From contig NZ_CASEGO010000121.1 of assembly GCF_949287625.1 (NCBI RefSeq), forward strand, positions 1 to 10,392: a stretch of 10,392 nucleotides of DNA, read 5' to 3'. The stretch is from an uncultured Brachyspira sp. (GTDB taxonomy: Bacteria; Spirochaetota; Brachyspiria; Brachyspirales; Brachyspiraceae). The notes under the pieces were generated by a model. The model saw only the letters and a list, made by a program, of their open reading frames with translations. It made no database searches and was not told the DNA's origin. The position numbers and the translations under genes are program-made. Shown here piece after piece: positions 1 through 6,742 of the stretch; positions within the stretch are counted from its first letter, which is position 1; each line of letters opens with the position of its first letter.

Positions 1-1335
1 TATACTTTTAGTAGTTTCTTCTATTATTATACCTGCATTTTTTATAGAATCCATAGACTCTTTCATCATATTATTGCCTTCTACAGAATGCGAAGTTGAC
101 GATTTTATTGTGGAAGCCATCTCTTCCATAGAAGAAGCCGTCTCTTCAAGACTTGCTGCCTGAGACTCAGTTCTTTTAGATAAATCAGCATTACCATTAG
201 CAAGTTCCTGTGCTGCATATGTAATCTTTTCTGAAGAAGCATTTACCTGAGAAATAATTTCTGTTAATTTTTTACGCATATTTCTAAACGAATCAAACAA
301 TATACCAAACTCATCTTTTCTTTTATGTTCATTAGATGCGTAAGTTAAATTGCCCGATTCTATTTCTTTAGCCTCTTTTATAATACTTTCCAAATGCCCC
401 ATAAGTCTCTTTATAAATAGATACAGAAAGATTGTTAATAATACAATAGCAGCTAATGCAACTATAGAACTAATTAGTATTAATTGTTTATTTGCTGCAT
501 ATATTTCACTGTCATACATACTCATAGAAATAACCCAATCCATAGTTTTCATTTTATAGTATGAACCTGTTCTATTTTCATTTGAATATGTATATGATAA
601 TTTTCCATTCTCTAAATTGCTGCTGAATGCTCCTTGATAAGCCTGAACAGCTGTACCTCCTATTTGATCATATAAGGTATCCATTACATCTATTAATCTT
701 GAATCTACAGCAAATATTCTTCCGCTTTCGCCAAGTACTATATCAGCAAAGTAAGTATCATATATAAATTTCCAGTCTATAATAACAAAAGCGTATCCTA
801 TCAATTTTCCGTCATAATCTTTTATACCGCCTCCCATAGCTATAGAATGGACACCTGTATCTTTAGATTCTACTAAATCATCATCATATGTGAATGCACC
901 ATTATTTGACTGTAATTTTTTCCATAAAGTAGGTCTTCTTTCAGCCATATTTCCAGTTGTGTTTCCAACCGCATCCATAATAACATTGCCATTTAAATCT
1001 GAAATAACAGTATTTATAGAATAATCATTGGCTGTATTTACCTGTTTTAAGGTATTTAAAAGATTCCTTAAAGAAACATCATTTCTATTTATTATAGAAT
1101 CGATAACAGCTGGCATTACTGAATAAGTTTCTGCAAGAGAAAGCTGATTTATCAGTATAGAATCAAATAATTTAGCATAGGCTTGTACGGTGTTGTCAAA
1201 ACCCTCAAATCTGCTTTTGCTTATTCCGATATTGGCAAAATTTACTGCTATTAAAAGAATAATCACTATAAGTGCTACTGATATTATTGATATGATAGCA
1301 GGTATTTTGAAAGATAAACTATGTACTCTCTTCAT
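1..1335 (-). CDS. Methyl-accepting chemotaxis protein, N-terminal 445 residues (3' end off window)
   Basis: This is a transmembrane chemoreceptor that would pass ligand signals to the CheA/CheW array. The reading frame is open from the ATG at 1335 to the window edge. Residues about 10-34 form the first membrane helix. A periplasmic sensor of about 245 residues follows, which in length and layout looks like a dCache-type domain, and a second membrane helix lies at about 285-307. A HAMP linker follows (about 308-360), then from about residue 375 the start of the coiled-coil signalling domain. That part has NADLSKRTESQAASLEETASSMEEM, typical of the first methylation helix; the CheA/CheW-contacting hairpin tip lies off the window. 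The start is supported by GGGAG a few bases upstream and a consensus promoter behind it. Ligand unknown. Family call is firm. Confidence 0.93.
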   Translation of the reverse strand, partial: MKRVHSLSFKIPAIISIISVALIVIILLIAVNFANIGISKSRFEGFDNTVQAYAKLFDSILINQLSLAETYSVMPAVIDSIINRNDVSLRNLLNTLKQVNTANDYSINTVISDLNGNVIMDAVGNTTGNMAERRPTLWKKLQSNNGAFTYDDDLVESKDTGVHSIAMGGGIKDYDGKLIGYAFVIIDWKFIYDTYFADIVLGESGRIFAVDSRLIDVMDTLYDQIGGTAVQAYQGAFSSNLENGKLSYTYSNENRTGSYYKMKTMDWVISMSMYDSEIYAANKQLILISSIVALAAIVLLTIFLYLFIKRLMGHLESIIKEAKEIESGNLTYASNEHKRKDEFGILFDSFRNMRKKLTEIISQVNASSEKITYAAQELANGNADLSKRTESQAASLEETASSMEEMASTIKSSTSHSVEGNNMMKESMDSIKNAGIIIEETTKSI

Positions 1336-1376
1336 AATAGGCTCCCATATATAATAAAACTAATATTATTACACAA

Positions 1377-1405
1377 ATTATACTTAAATTTTCACATTCT
1401 GTCAA
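1377..1405 (-). promoter_or_regulatory. Sigma-70 type promoter of the chemoreceptor gene
   Basis: Read on the minus strand this is TTGACA (1405-1400), 17 bases, then TATAAT (1382-1377): both hexamers match the consensus exactly at ideal spacing. The predicted start near 1370 leaves a leader of about 35 nt before the ATG. It implies housekeeping rather than sigma-28 control for this receptor. Confidence 0.85.
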
Positions 1406-1566
1406 AAATAAATTTACATTTTGGGAAAATAAATATAATTAAACTATATAATAGCACCATATTTTTTACAATAATCACAAAAAAATTATAAATATTAGGC
1501 TTATTTTATAAAAAAAATTTGTTTAACTAATAGCATAATCATTAATAATTTTAAGGAGTTTAAATT

Positions 1567-1983
1567 ATGGCTGGAAATACAAATATAGTAATAGTAGAAG
1601 GAAGATTAACTAAAGATCCGATATATATGAAAACAAAAACAGGAAAATCTTTATGCAAATTTAGTATAGCAAATAATAAATATTATTATAGTAATGGAAG
1701 TTTTCAAAAAGAAGTATATTATTTTGATTTAGTTGCTTGGGGATATAATGCGGATAAAGCTGCTGTAAATTTGTTTAAAGGAAAGCATGTAATAATTAAC
1801 GGAGAATTAAGACAAAATATATACACAGCTAAAGATGGAAGCAAAAGAAACAGTTTTTATATATTGGTTTCAGAAATAAATAATCTCGATAGAAAAGCAG
1901 TAGGAAATACTGAGTATATAAAAACAGCAAATAATCAAAGAGTATCCGACTTTATTGAAGAGAATCTTGAGGAAGTATTTTAG
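1567..1983 (+). CDS. ssb: Single-stranded DNA-binding protein (SSB)
   Basis: SSB coats single-stranded DNA during replication, repair and recombination. The 138-residue protein has the usual bacterial SSB OB-fold pattern: an N-terminal NIVIVEGRLTKDP strand, then KFSIANNKYY, a central YYFDLVAWG, KGKHVIINGELRQN and YILVSEINNLD. The fold fills about residues 1-113. The tail is short, with almost no Gly/Pro/Gln linker, and ends EENLEEVF: acidic with a terminal Phe, but not the usual DDDIPF partner-binding tip. AAGGAG at 1553-1558 lies 8 bases before the ATG and fixes the start. The last 32 bases overlap the 3' end of tmk on the other strand. It may be the main SSB or a divergent paralogue; the sequence alone cannot tell. 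Confidence 0.93.
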   Translation: MAGNTNIVIVEGRLTKDPIYMKTKTGKSLCKFSIANNKYYYSNGSFQKEVYYFDLVAWGYNADKAAVNLFKGKHVIINGELRQNIYTAKDGSKRNSFYILVSEINNLDRKAVGNTEYIKTANNQRVSDFIEENLEEVF

Positions 1984-2563
1984 AGTCTCTTATAATTTGC
2001 ATAAGTTCATTTTTTAAAGACTCTTCATCTTTATCAGCATTTATATGGTATATATTTGGGGCATTAAAAGAAGAAAATATTTCATCAACTTTCTGAAGAT
2101 AGTTTTCATTTTCAAATCTATCAACAAATCCCCTCTTTTCCATAATCCTATTTAAAGCAGTTTCTATAGGCAAATGAAATATAAATACCAAATCAGGCTC
2201 TATTATAAAGTCCTTATGCAGATTATAAATATATTCTCTGTCAATACCTTTTGCACCTTGATACGCTATAGAAGAATACATATATCTATCCAATATGATA
2301 ATATACCCATCATTAATTGCAGGTTTTATCATATGCTGAATATGCTCTTTTCTGTCGGCTATAAATAGGGATAATTCTTCTTCTGGTTTTAAATCTTTAG
2401 AAAGCATACTTTCTCTAAGTTTAGAACCAAAATATGCATGAGTAGGTTCAAAAGTATATATAGATTTGATTCCCTTGCTGTTTAATTCATTTGTGAGAAG
2501 CATTCCATGAGTAGATTTCCCCGAACCGTCTATACCTTCTAATACTATTAGTTTTCCATTCAT
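1952..2563 (-). CDS. tmk: Thymidylate kinase (dTMP kinase)
   Basis: It phosphorylates dTMP to dTDP with ATP, an essential cytoplasmic step in making dTTP. From the chosen start the protein has 203 residues, the normal family length. Visible motifs are the P-loop G10-I-D-G-S-G-K-S-T18, the substrate-side FEP at 38-40, the DRY motif at 92-94 followed by SSIAYQG, the lid-like stretch after it, and RGFVDRFE further on. The frame stays open upstream to 2614, but the ATG at 2563 is preferred because AGGA lies 6 bases before it and the next residues begin the usual MNGKLIVLEG strand; the 17 extra residues look like leader. It follows mraY by 88 bp on the same strand, so co-transcription is likely. 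Its C-terminal codons overlap those of ssb, convergently. Confidence 0.95.
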   Translation of the reverse strand: MNGKLIVLEGIDGSGKSTHGMLLTNELNSKGIKSIYTFEPTHAYFGSKLRESMLSKDLKPEEELSLFIADRKEHIQHMIKPAINDGYIIILDRYMYSSIAYQGAKGIDREYIYNLHKDFIIEPDLVFIFHLPIETALNRIMEKRGFVDRFENENYLQKVDEIFSSFNAPNIYHINADKDEESLKNELMQIIRDSKILPQDSLQ

Positions 2564-2651
2564 ATTTTTCCTCATAATATTTAAAACATTACCCCATATT
2601 ATTAAATATAACAATTATTTAAACAATTAATAAAAAATTATATTACAAAAA

Positions 2652-3800
2652 TCATCTTATTTTTAAAGTTGCTATACCAATAATTGCAGCTATTATACCT
2701 ATAATGTAGAATCTAAATACAACCTGAGTTTCTTTCCAGCCCGATTTCTCAAAATGGTGATGCAAAGGAGCCATTTTAAATATTCTCTTTTTGAATAATT
2801 TATATGAAAATACCTGTAAAACAACACTTAATGCTTCTGCCACATAAACTGCACCTATAATAAGAAGAAGCAGCTCATGTTTTATGAATAAAGCAATGAT
2901 TCCCAAAACTCCGCCTAGAGATAAACTTCCTACATCTCCCATAAAAACCTGAGCAGGGTGAGCATTAAACCATAAAAATCCTAAACCAGCACCTATTAAA
3001 GCACCTACAAAAACAGTAACCTCTCCTGCATCTGCTATAAAAGGTATTTTTAAATATGTTGCTACAAGAGAGTTTCCAGAAACATATGAAAGTACTGCTA
3101 ATGCCATAGACATTATAATTAAAAGCCCTATAGCAAGCCCGTCAAGTCCATCTGTTAAATTTACAGCATTACTCATACTCACAACTACAAATGTGGCAAA
3201 TGGTATATATAAAAGCTTCAAATCTATATAAAGAGTACTAGCAAATGGAATAAATATAGTAGAAGAAGGTACTTGTGCTACCTTTACTGCTTCTAATACA
3301 CCTATACCCTGATTAAGTTCAAATGTCATTAAGAATGTTGATTTATCAAAATAATATAAATAAACTCCTATTATAATGCCTACAAAGGTTTGAAAAAATA
3401 TTTTATATTTACCTGGGAGACCTTTTGAGTTTTTATATTTAATCTTTAGAAAATCATCTAAAAAACCTGCAACAGCAAGTATAAAGAGTGAAAATGAAAG
3501 AAGAATTATTTTTAAATTATCAAGCTTTCCCCATAACAGTATGCTAATTAAAATACTTCCCACTATAAATATTCCGCCCATAGTAGGAGTGCCTGTTTTT
3601 ACCAGATGTGTTTCAGGACCATCATCTCTTACCACCTGTCCGAAATGAAGTTTTCTTAATTTTTCTATTATATTTGGAGCAAAAAAAAGAACTAATATTA
3701 ATGCCGTTGCAACTGCTCCTGCTGTTCTAAAAGTAATATATCTAAATAGATTAAAACCAAAAAATGATTCTCTTAATGGATAAAAAATTTCGTATAACAT
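2652..3800 (-). CDS. mraY: Phospho-N-acetylmuramoyl-pentapeptide transferase (MraY)
   Basis: This inner-membrane enzyme moves phospho-MurNAc-pentapeptide from UDP onto undecaprenyl phosphate to make lipid I, the first membrane step of peptidoglycan synthesis. The 382-residue product is strongly hydrophobic, with about ten membrane helices. It has the family signatures FGQVVRDDGPETH and GTPTMGG near the N-terminus, NAVNLTDGLDGLA at 211-223 with the acidic metal/active-site residues, NAHPAQVFMGDVGSLS with GD at 288-289, and APLHHHFEKSGW with HHH at 347-349. It is about 20 residues longer than usual, mostly from an insert in the region before the conserved VVSMSNAVNLTDG segment. The frame also allows a TTG four codons earlier (3812), but AAAGG abuts that codon, so the ATG at 3800 is chosen. 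The gene stands apart from other mur genes here and is followed by tmk. Confidence 0.97.
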   Translation of the reverse strand: MLYEIFYPLRESFFGFNLFRYITFRTAGAVATALILVLFFAPNIIEKLRKLHFGQVVRDDGPETHLVKTGTPTMGGIFIVGSILISILLWGKLDNLKIILLSFSLFILAVAGFLDDFLKIKYKNSKGLPGKYKIFFQTFVGIIIGVYLYYFDKSTFLMTFELNQGIGVLEAVKVAQVPSSTIFIPFASTLYIDLKLLYIPFATFVVVSMSNAVNLTDGLDGLAIGLLIIMSMALAVLSYVSGNSLVATYLKIPFIADAGEVTVFVGALIGAGLGFLWFNAHPAQVFMGDVGSLSLGGVLGIIALFIKHELLLLIIGAVYVAEALSVVLQVFSYKLFKKRIFKMAPLHHHFEKSGWKETQVVFRFYIIGIIAAIIGIATLKIR

Positions 3801-3848
3801 GACTATTAACAACCTTTACATAATAAAAAAAAGTTAAACATTAACTCT

Positions 3849-3877
3849 ATACTATTATATATAAATTGTTTTGTCAA
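3849..3877 (-). promoter_or_regulatory. Probable mraY promoter
   Basis: On the minus strand TTGACA (3877-3872) matches the sigma-70 -35 consensus exactly. At a 17-base spacing lies TAGTAT (3854-3849), a 4-of-6 match to the -10 box. The predicted start near 3842 gives a leader of about 40 nt. The -35 box is strong and the -10 box is only fair. Confidence 0.6.
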
Positions 3878-3938
3878 TTAAAAAATATTATGTTAATTAG
3901 TGTTTTTATAACTTTATAACATAGATTATACCTGAACA

Positions 3939-3978
3939 AATATGATTTATCAATTTTGAGTTATTGATAAATCATATT
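3939..3978. repeat. 16-bp perfect inverted repeat upstream of mraY
   Basis: Arms 3939-3954 and 3963-3978 are perfect reverse complements around an 8-base centre. Imperfect outer arms (around 3907-3921 and 3976-3989, one base different in length) extend the symmetry. It lies about 60 bp behind the mraY -35 box. No T-run follows either arm. It could be an operator, a recombination or replication-related site, or a dispersed palindrome. Confidence 0.75.
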
Positions 3979-4071
3979 ATAAGTTATAAATAGCATAAAG
4001 TATTATTAGTTGTTAATAAAATAAGTTTTAAATGTAAAATAAATAATTTATTTTTTATAATAATATGTAAT

Positions 4072-4240
4072 CAGCCGCATACCCTTACCACAGGCAGACT
4101 TCGTCGGCACGCAGAGCGTGCGGGCTGTGCCTGCTTCTCGCCGCAGGCGGACTTCGTATGCGGCACACCTGCCTACGGCACGGACGCGTCACAAAAGAAG
4201 TATGGGTGTTGCGTAGCACACAGCGTAGGGGGGCTAGTAC
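4072..4240. repeat. G+C-rich folded block, probable dispersed repeat
   Basis: By my count 4081-4200 is about 64% G+C, against roughly a quarter in the flanking spacer. It folds in layers: outer arms GCCGCATAC (4074-4082) and GTATGCGGC (4156-4164), inner arms CAGGCA (4091-4096) and TGCCTG (4128-4133), and a GCACGC-AGA-GCGTGC hairpin (4107-4121). A smaller hairpin, TGCC-TAC-GGCA, lies at 4170-4180. The segments beginning at 4091 and 4144 are near-copies of each other (CAGGC, A or G, GACTTCGT). No start, ribosome site or coding pattern is evident. Sharp edges and composition suggest an inserted or spreading element; copy number elsewhere cannot be seen from here. Confidence 0.6.
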
Positions 4241-4270
4241 CACAAATACTAAAATTTAAAAATTTATTTT

Positions 4271-4299
4271 TTGACAAACTATAGTTGTTTATTTATGAT
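4271..4299 (+). promoter_or_regulatory. Orphan rightward sigma-70 type promoter
   Basis: TTGACA (4271-4276), 17 bases, then TATGAT (4294-4299, 5 of 6 to consensus). Transcription would start near 4306, at the stop codon of the leftward YjbQ-family gene, and run antisense to it. No plus-strand gene follows until 6362. It may be a chance match in A/T-rich DNA, or part of the adjacent G+C-rich element. Confidence 0.45.
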
Positions 4300-4308
4300 A
4301 ATAAATAA

Positions 4309-4728
4309 TCATTCGCCTATTATTTTTATTAATACCCTTTTTAATCTTTTACCGTCATATTCACCATAAAAAATTTGCTCCCAAGTTCCAAAATCTAGTT
4401 TTCCGTCTGTAACAGCTACAACAACCTCTCTTCCCATTAATTGTCTTTTCATGTGAGCATCAGCATTATCTTCGTATCCATTATGTTTATATTGACTATG
4501 AGGTTTTTCAGGAGCTAATTTTTCAAGCCAAACTTCAAAATCATTATGAAGTCCGCTTTCATCATCGTTAATAAATACGCTTGCTGTTATATTCATAGCA
4601 TTGCATAAAATTAGTCCTTCTTTTATACCGCTTTCATCTAAACATTTCTGTACTTCTGGTGTTATATTAATGTATCCTCTTCTTTTTGGGTAATTTATTT
4701 CTAATACTTTTCTGTAAGATTTCATCAT
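4309..4728 (-). CDS. YjbQ-family protein (UPF0047)
   Basis: A small soluble protein of the conserved YjbQ/UPF0047 family. Members can complement thiamine-phosphate synthase loss weakly, but the natural role is unsettled, so no function is assigned. The 139-residue length is typical. Conserved blocks are NITASVFINDDESGLHNDFEVWLEKLAP (about 46-73), a His-rich EDNADAHMKRQLMGREVVV (86-104), then DGKLDFGTWEQIFYGEYDG and the C-terminal KRVLIKIIGE. The first block starts NITAS rather than the HTSAS of E. coli YjbQ, as in the other common bacterial subgroup. AGGAG precedes two consecutive ATGs at 4728 and 4725; the second has the better spacing, so the protein may be one residue shorter. It lies 25 bp behind the M14-like gene and is probably co-transcribed with it. 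Confidence 0.92.
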   Translation of the reverse strand: MMKSYRKVLEINYPKRRGYINITPEVQKCLDESGIKEGLILCNAMNITASVFINDDESGLHNDFEVWLEKLAPEKPHSQYKHNGYEDNADAHMKRQLMGREVVVAVTDGKLDFGTWEQIFYGEYDGKRLKRVLIKIIGE

Positions 4729-4753
4729 TTTTCTCCTAAATTAAAAATTCAAA

Positions 4754-6004
4754 TTATTCCATACCGTATATTTTTAAGAATTCGCTTAATATAGTATGCA
4801 TAATTATTCTTTTTTTATCATAATCCAAATTTCTAGTTAATTCTATTCCGAAAGATTCTATATTTTTTTTAGCAGCATAATATGTTATAGTAGTAGGCAT
4901 AGGATAATACATTTGTCTGAATTTAAATTTCATAGGCTCTATTCTTGAATTAATATTATTAAGTACGCTTACAACTTTATCATCTAATTTTCTAGTATCA
5001 TATATAATAGAATCTCCGAAAAACTCTTTAAATCCGTTTCCCTCATGAAGAGTAAGCACCACATCTATATCATATTCATCAAGCATTTTCATGTATTCTT
5101 TAGCTAATTTATCAGTATCAGTTCTGCTTACTTTTTTGTCAAAGAATCTGTTATTAATATCCTGTCCTTCTATTGCTCTAGTATTTTTTCTATATGCTTC
5201 AGGTACAGCAATAGGTACTATAGTAAGACTTCCCTTTTTTATAGGCATATTAATTCTTTCCATAGCAACATCTGTTCCCACTCTTTCACTTCCATGCGGA
5301 ACTATCAAAAATATATTAGGTCCTTTTTCTGGGTGAACTACTCTATATATTGTGTTTTCGTTTTTTGTTCCTTCCATTATTTTGAAATTATATCTGTCTA
5401 TATCTTCATTAAGATGGCTTGCCACTTCCATTTCTAATTGTCTTGATACACTTTCTATTAACGATTTCTCATTCTCTGTTGTTCTGTATGGTCCGTCAAG
5501 AATAGGTATTATAGAAGTTTTATGATTAGGCTCTAAAAAATAGCTTACGCCTAAAGATGATGAAGGAGTTATTTTTACGGCATTATTATATGTTATTACG
5601 GATATTTTATCATCATATGCTACAACAGCAAATGATTTTCCTTTAAAGTCATATCCTCTTTCATCTTTTGTTATAGTCATCTGAATATCATCATTATGTT
5701 TGCTTTTTATATACATATATCCGGAATGCAAAGTAAAATTGTTGCTTTCGTATGTTAGTTTTGAACTCGGCATTAGTATAATAGATTTCTCTCCATTATC
5801 CATTACTAAATATGATTCCTCTTTTGTAGATATCGAAAAATAATCATCTGGAAAACTTTTTTTAACATCTATATCAGCATGCTCTTCATTAACTATTACA
5901 GATGCTTCTCCCTGTCTTGATATTACTTTGAAAGTATTAGCAAATAATAAATTGCTTAATGTTATCATAAAAGAGTATATTAGTATGTATTTAATAATTT
6001 TCAT
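4754..6004 (-). CDS. Exported FecR-like plus M14-type zinc carboxypeptidase-like protein
   Basis: A 416-residue exported protein with two parts. Residues 1-22 are a signal peptide (hydrophobic core, likely cut after A22; no lipobox Cys). Residues about 25-105 resemble a FecR-type beta domain: an opening ISRQGEASV strand, then SISTKEESYLVMDNGEKSIILMP and FTLHSGYMYIKS. Residues about 205-416 look like an M14 metallopeptidase: H237-G-S-E240 and H320 (in TLHEGNGF) as zinc ligands, D282-I-N-N-R286-F-F as the NR substrate motif, and E388 in FGIELTRN as catalytic Glu. The order and spacing fit M14, and GNGF after the third ligand recalls the Csd4 cell-shape carboxypeptidase group. A role in trimming peptidoglycan peptides in the periplasm is inferred, not shown. 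No clear Shine-Dalgarno sequence precedes the ATG. Other possible substrates: amidated or acylated small molecules. Confidence 0.8.
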   Translation of the reverse strand: MKIIKYILIYSFMITLSNLLFANTFKVISRQGEASVIVNEEHADIDVKKSFPDDYFSISTKEESYLVMDNGEKSIILMPSSKLTYESNNFTLHSGYMYIKSKHNDDIQMTITKDERGYDFKGKSFAVVAYDDKISVITYNNAVKITPSSSLGVSYFLEPNHKTSIIPILDGPYRTTENEKSLIESVSRQLEMEVASHLNEDIDRYNFKIMEGTKNENTIYRVVHPEKGPNIFLIVPHGSERVGTDVAMERINMPIKKGSLTIVPIAVPEAYRKNTRAIEGQDINNRFFDKKVSRTDTDKLAKEYMKMLDEYDIDVVLTLHEGNGFKEFFGDSIIYDTRKLDDKVVSVLNNINSRIEPMKFKFRQMYYPMPTTITYYAAKKNIESFGIELTRNLDYDKKRIIMHTILSEFLKIYGME

Positions 6005-6253
6005 AGTAAAAGCCGTTATATTTAAAGTATCGTTTTAATTATCGAATTAATAGAAAAATGCTTTAAATAAAAAAGTTTTGTAAAAAAATATGATTATATA
6101 TTCTATAAATATCAAAAATATGCCTATTTAGGATATTTTAATTATGTAAATATCAAAAAACAAAGGTTTTTAACAACTTTTCTTTACGTTATTTTTACAA
6201 ACATACTGAAAATATGTAGTATATGTATTAAATATATTTATTTTATAGTATAT

Positions 6254-6282
6254 TTGTAAATATTTTGTAAAATAATTGTAAA
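6254..6282 (+). repeat. Three TTGTAAA words phased at 11 bp
   Basis: Copies lie at 6254-6260, 6265-6271 and 6276-6282, one helical turn apart. They sit just upstream of the -35 box of the PepSY-like gene, and the -35 itself begins TTGCAAA (6289). A related inverted pair TGTAAA/TTTACA (6323-6328 and 6334-6339) surrounds the predicted transcription start. This could be an activator or repressor array on one DNA face. Base composition makes such words common, so the even spacing is the main evidence. Confidence 0.45.
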
Positions 6283-6288
6283 ATAATA

Positions 6289-6316
6289 TTGCAAAAAATA
6301 GTCGTTCTGCTATAAT
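6289..6316 (+). promoter_or_regulatory. Promoter of the PepSY-like gene
   Basis: TTGCAA (6289-6294, 4 of 6 to the -35 consensus), 16 bases, then a perfect TATAAT (6311-6316). Transcription would start near 6323, inside a small TGTAAA-GAGAT-TTTACA inverted repeat, giving a leader of about 40 nt. Confidence 0.65.
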
Positions 6317-6361
6317 AATAAATGTAAAGAGATTTTACAATAACCTGTTAAGGAGATACAA

Positions 6362-6742
6362 ATGACTAATAATTTAAGACTTTTTATAAAAATAACACCT
6401 AGCAAACTTCCAGAGAATATAAGAAATTTTATAGCTGTTAATTACAGTAAAGCAAAAATAGTTTATATTGATAAAATTAAAGATGAATACGAAATAAAAT
6501 TGAGTAATGGAATATATATTAACTTTGATAAAAACGGTTCTTGGAATTATATAAGCAGTGATGATAAATTATCTGAAAATATACTTCCTCAAAATATAGC
6601 ACATAAAGTAAAAAATATAATGAAAAAATATAAAAATGCTTATGTATTTGAAATTAATAAAAGAATAGAGTTTTACAGAATAAGATTAACTAATTCATTA
6701 GAATTACGCATAAGACATAATGGCGAAATACTGCTTGCATAA
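6362..6742 (+). CDS. Small PepSY-like (BLIP-like) protein without signal peptide
   Basis: A 126-residue protein made of two similar halves. The first (about 11-66) runs ITPSKLPENIRNFI...YSKAKIVYIDK...DEYEIKLSNGIYINFDKNGSWNYI. The second (about 73-125) runs ILPQNIAHKVKNIMKKYKNAYVFEINK...FYRIRLTNSLELRIRHNGEI. This helix, strand, DG-turn, strand pattern is that of PepSY-like domains, usually found in exported proteins. This one starts directly with MTNNLRLFIKITPSKLP and shows no signal peptide, so it should be cytoplasmic unless exported another way. AGGAG at 6351-6355 lies 6 bases before the ATG, so a longer start is not supported. It is a single-gene unit with its own promoter and terminator. 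Function unknown; the fold call is by pattern. Confidence 0.8.
   Translation: MTNNLRLFIKITPSKLPENIRNFIAVNYSKAKIVYIDKIKDEYEIKLSNGIYINFDKNGSWNYISSDDKLSENILPQNIAHKVKNIMKKYKNAYVFEINKRIEFYRIRLTNSLELRIRHNGEILLA

Larger units (their letters stand above)
3801..4308. other. 508-bp spacer between mraY and the YjbQ-family gene
   Basis: No credible gene is seen. From left to right it holds the likely mraY promoter, a 16-bp perfect palindrome, about 80 bp of plain A/T sequence, a G+C-rich structured block and a rightward promoter-like sequence next to the YjbQ stop codon. An 8-bp A/T hairpin (4289-4296 with 4301-4308) touches that stop codon. It lacks a following T-run on the minus strand, so it is not called a terminator. 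Confidence 0.7.
6005..6361. other. Divergent A/T-rich spacer between the M14-like and PepSY-like genes
   Basis: No gene is seen. It contains a 13-nt direct repeat TAAATATCAAAAA (6106-6118 and 6147-6159) and three TTGTAAA words at 6254, 6265 and 6276, each exactly 11 bases apart. The promoter of the rightward gene follows. No convincing promoter for the leftward gene was found; TTTAAA and GATAAT-like words occur near its start but the match is weak. Confidence 0.6.

Noticed and set aside
350..559. 69-codon plus-strand open frame
   Set aside because: It lies antisense to the well-supported chemoreceptor coding frame (second membrane helix and HAMP region) and has no ribosome site.
2174..2368. 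64-codon plus-strand open frame
   Set aside because: Antisense shadow of tmk.
3939..3978. Long palindrome as a terminator
   Set aside because: Pure A/T-rich stem with no T-run after it on either strand and far from the YjbQ stop codon.
4072..4240. G+C-rich block as a tRNA or other known RNA gene
   Set aside because: No acceptor stem with 7-bp arms, no GTTCRA T-loop and no anticodon arm; the nested arms do not fit a cloverleaf.
5091..5336. 81-codon plus-strand open frame, hydrophobic
   Set aside because: Antisense shadow of the M14-like catalytic region; the hydrophobicity follows from the complementary codons.
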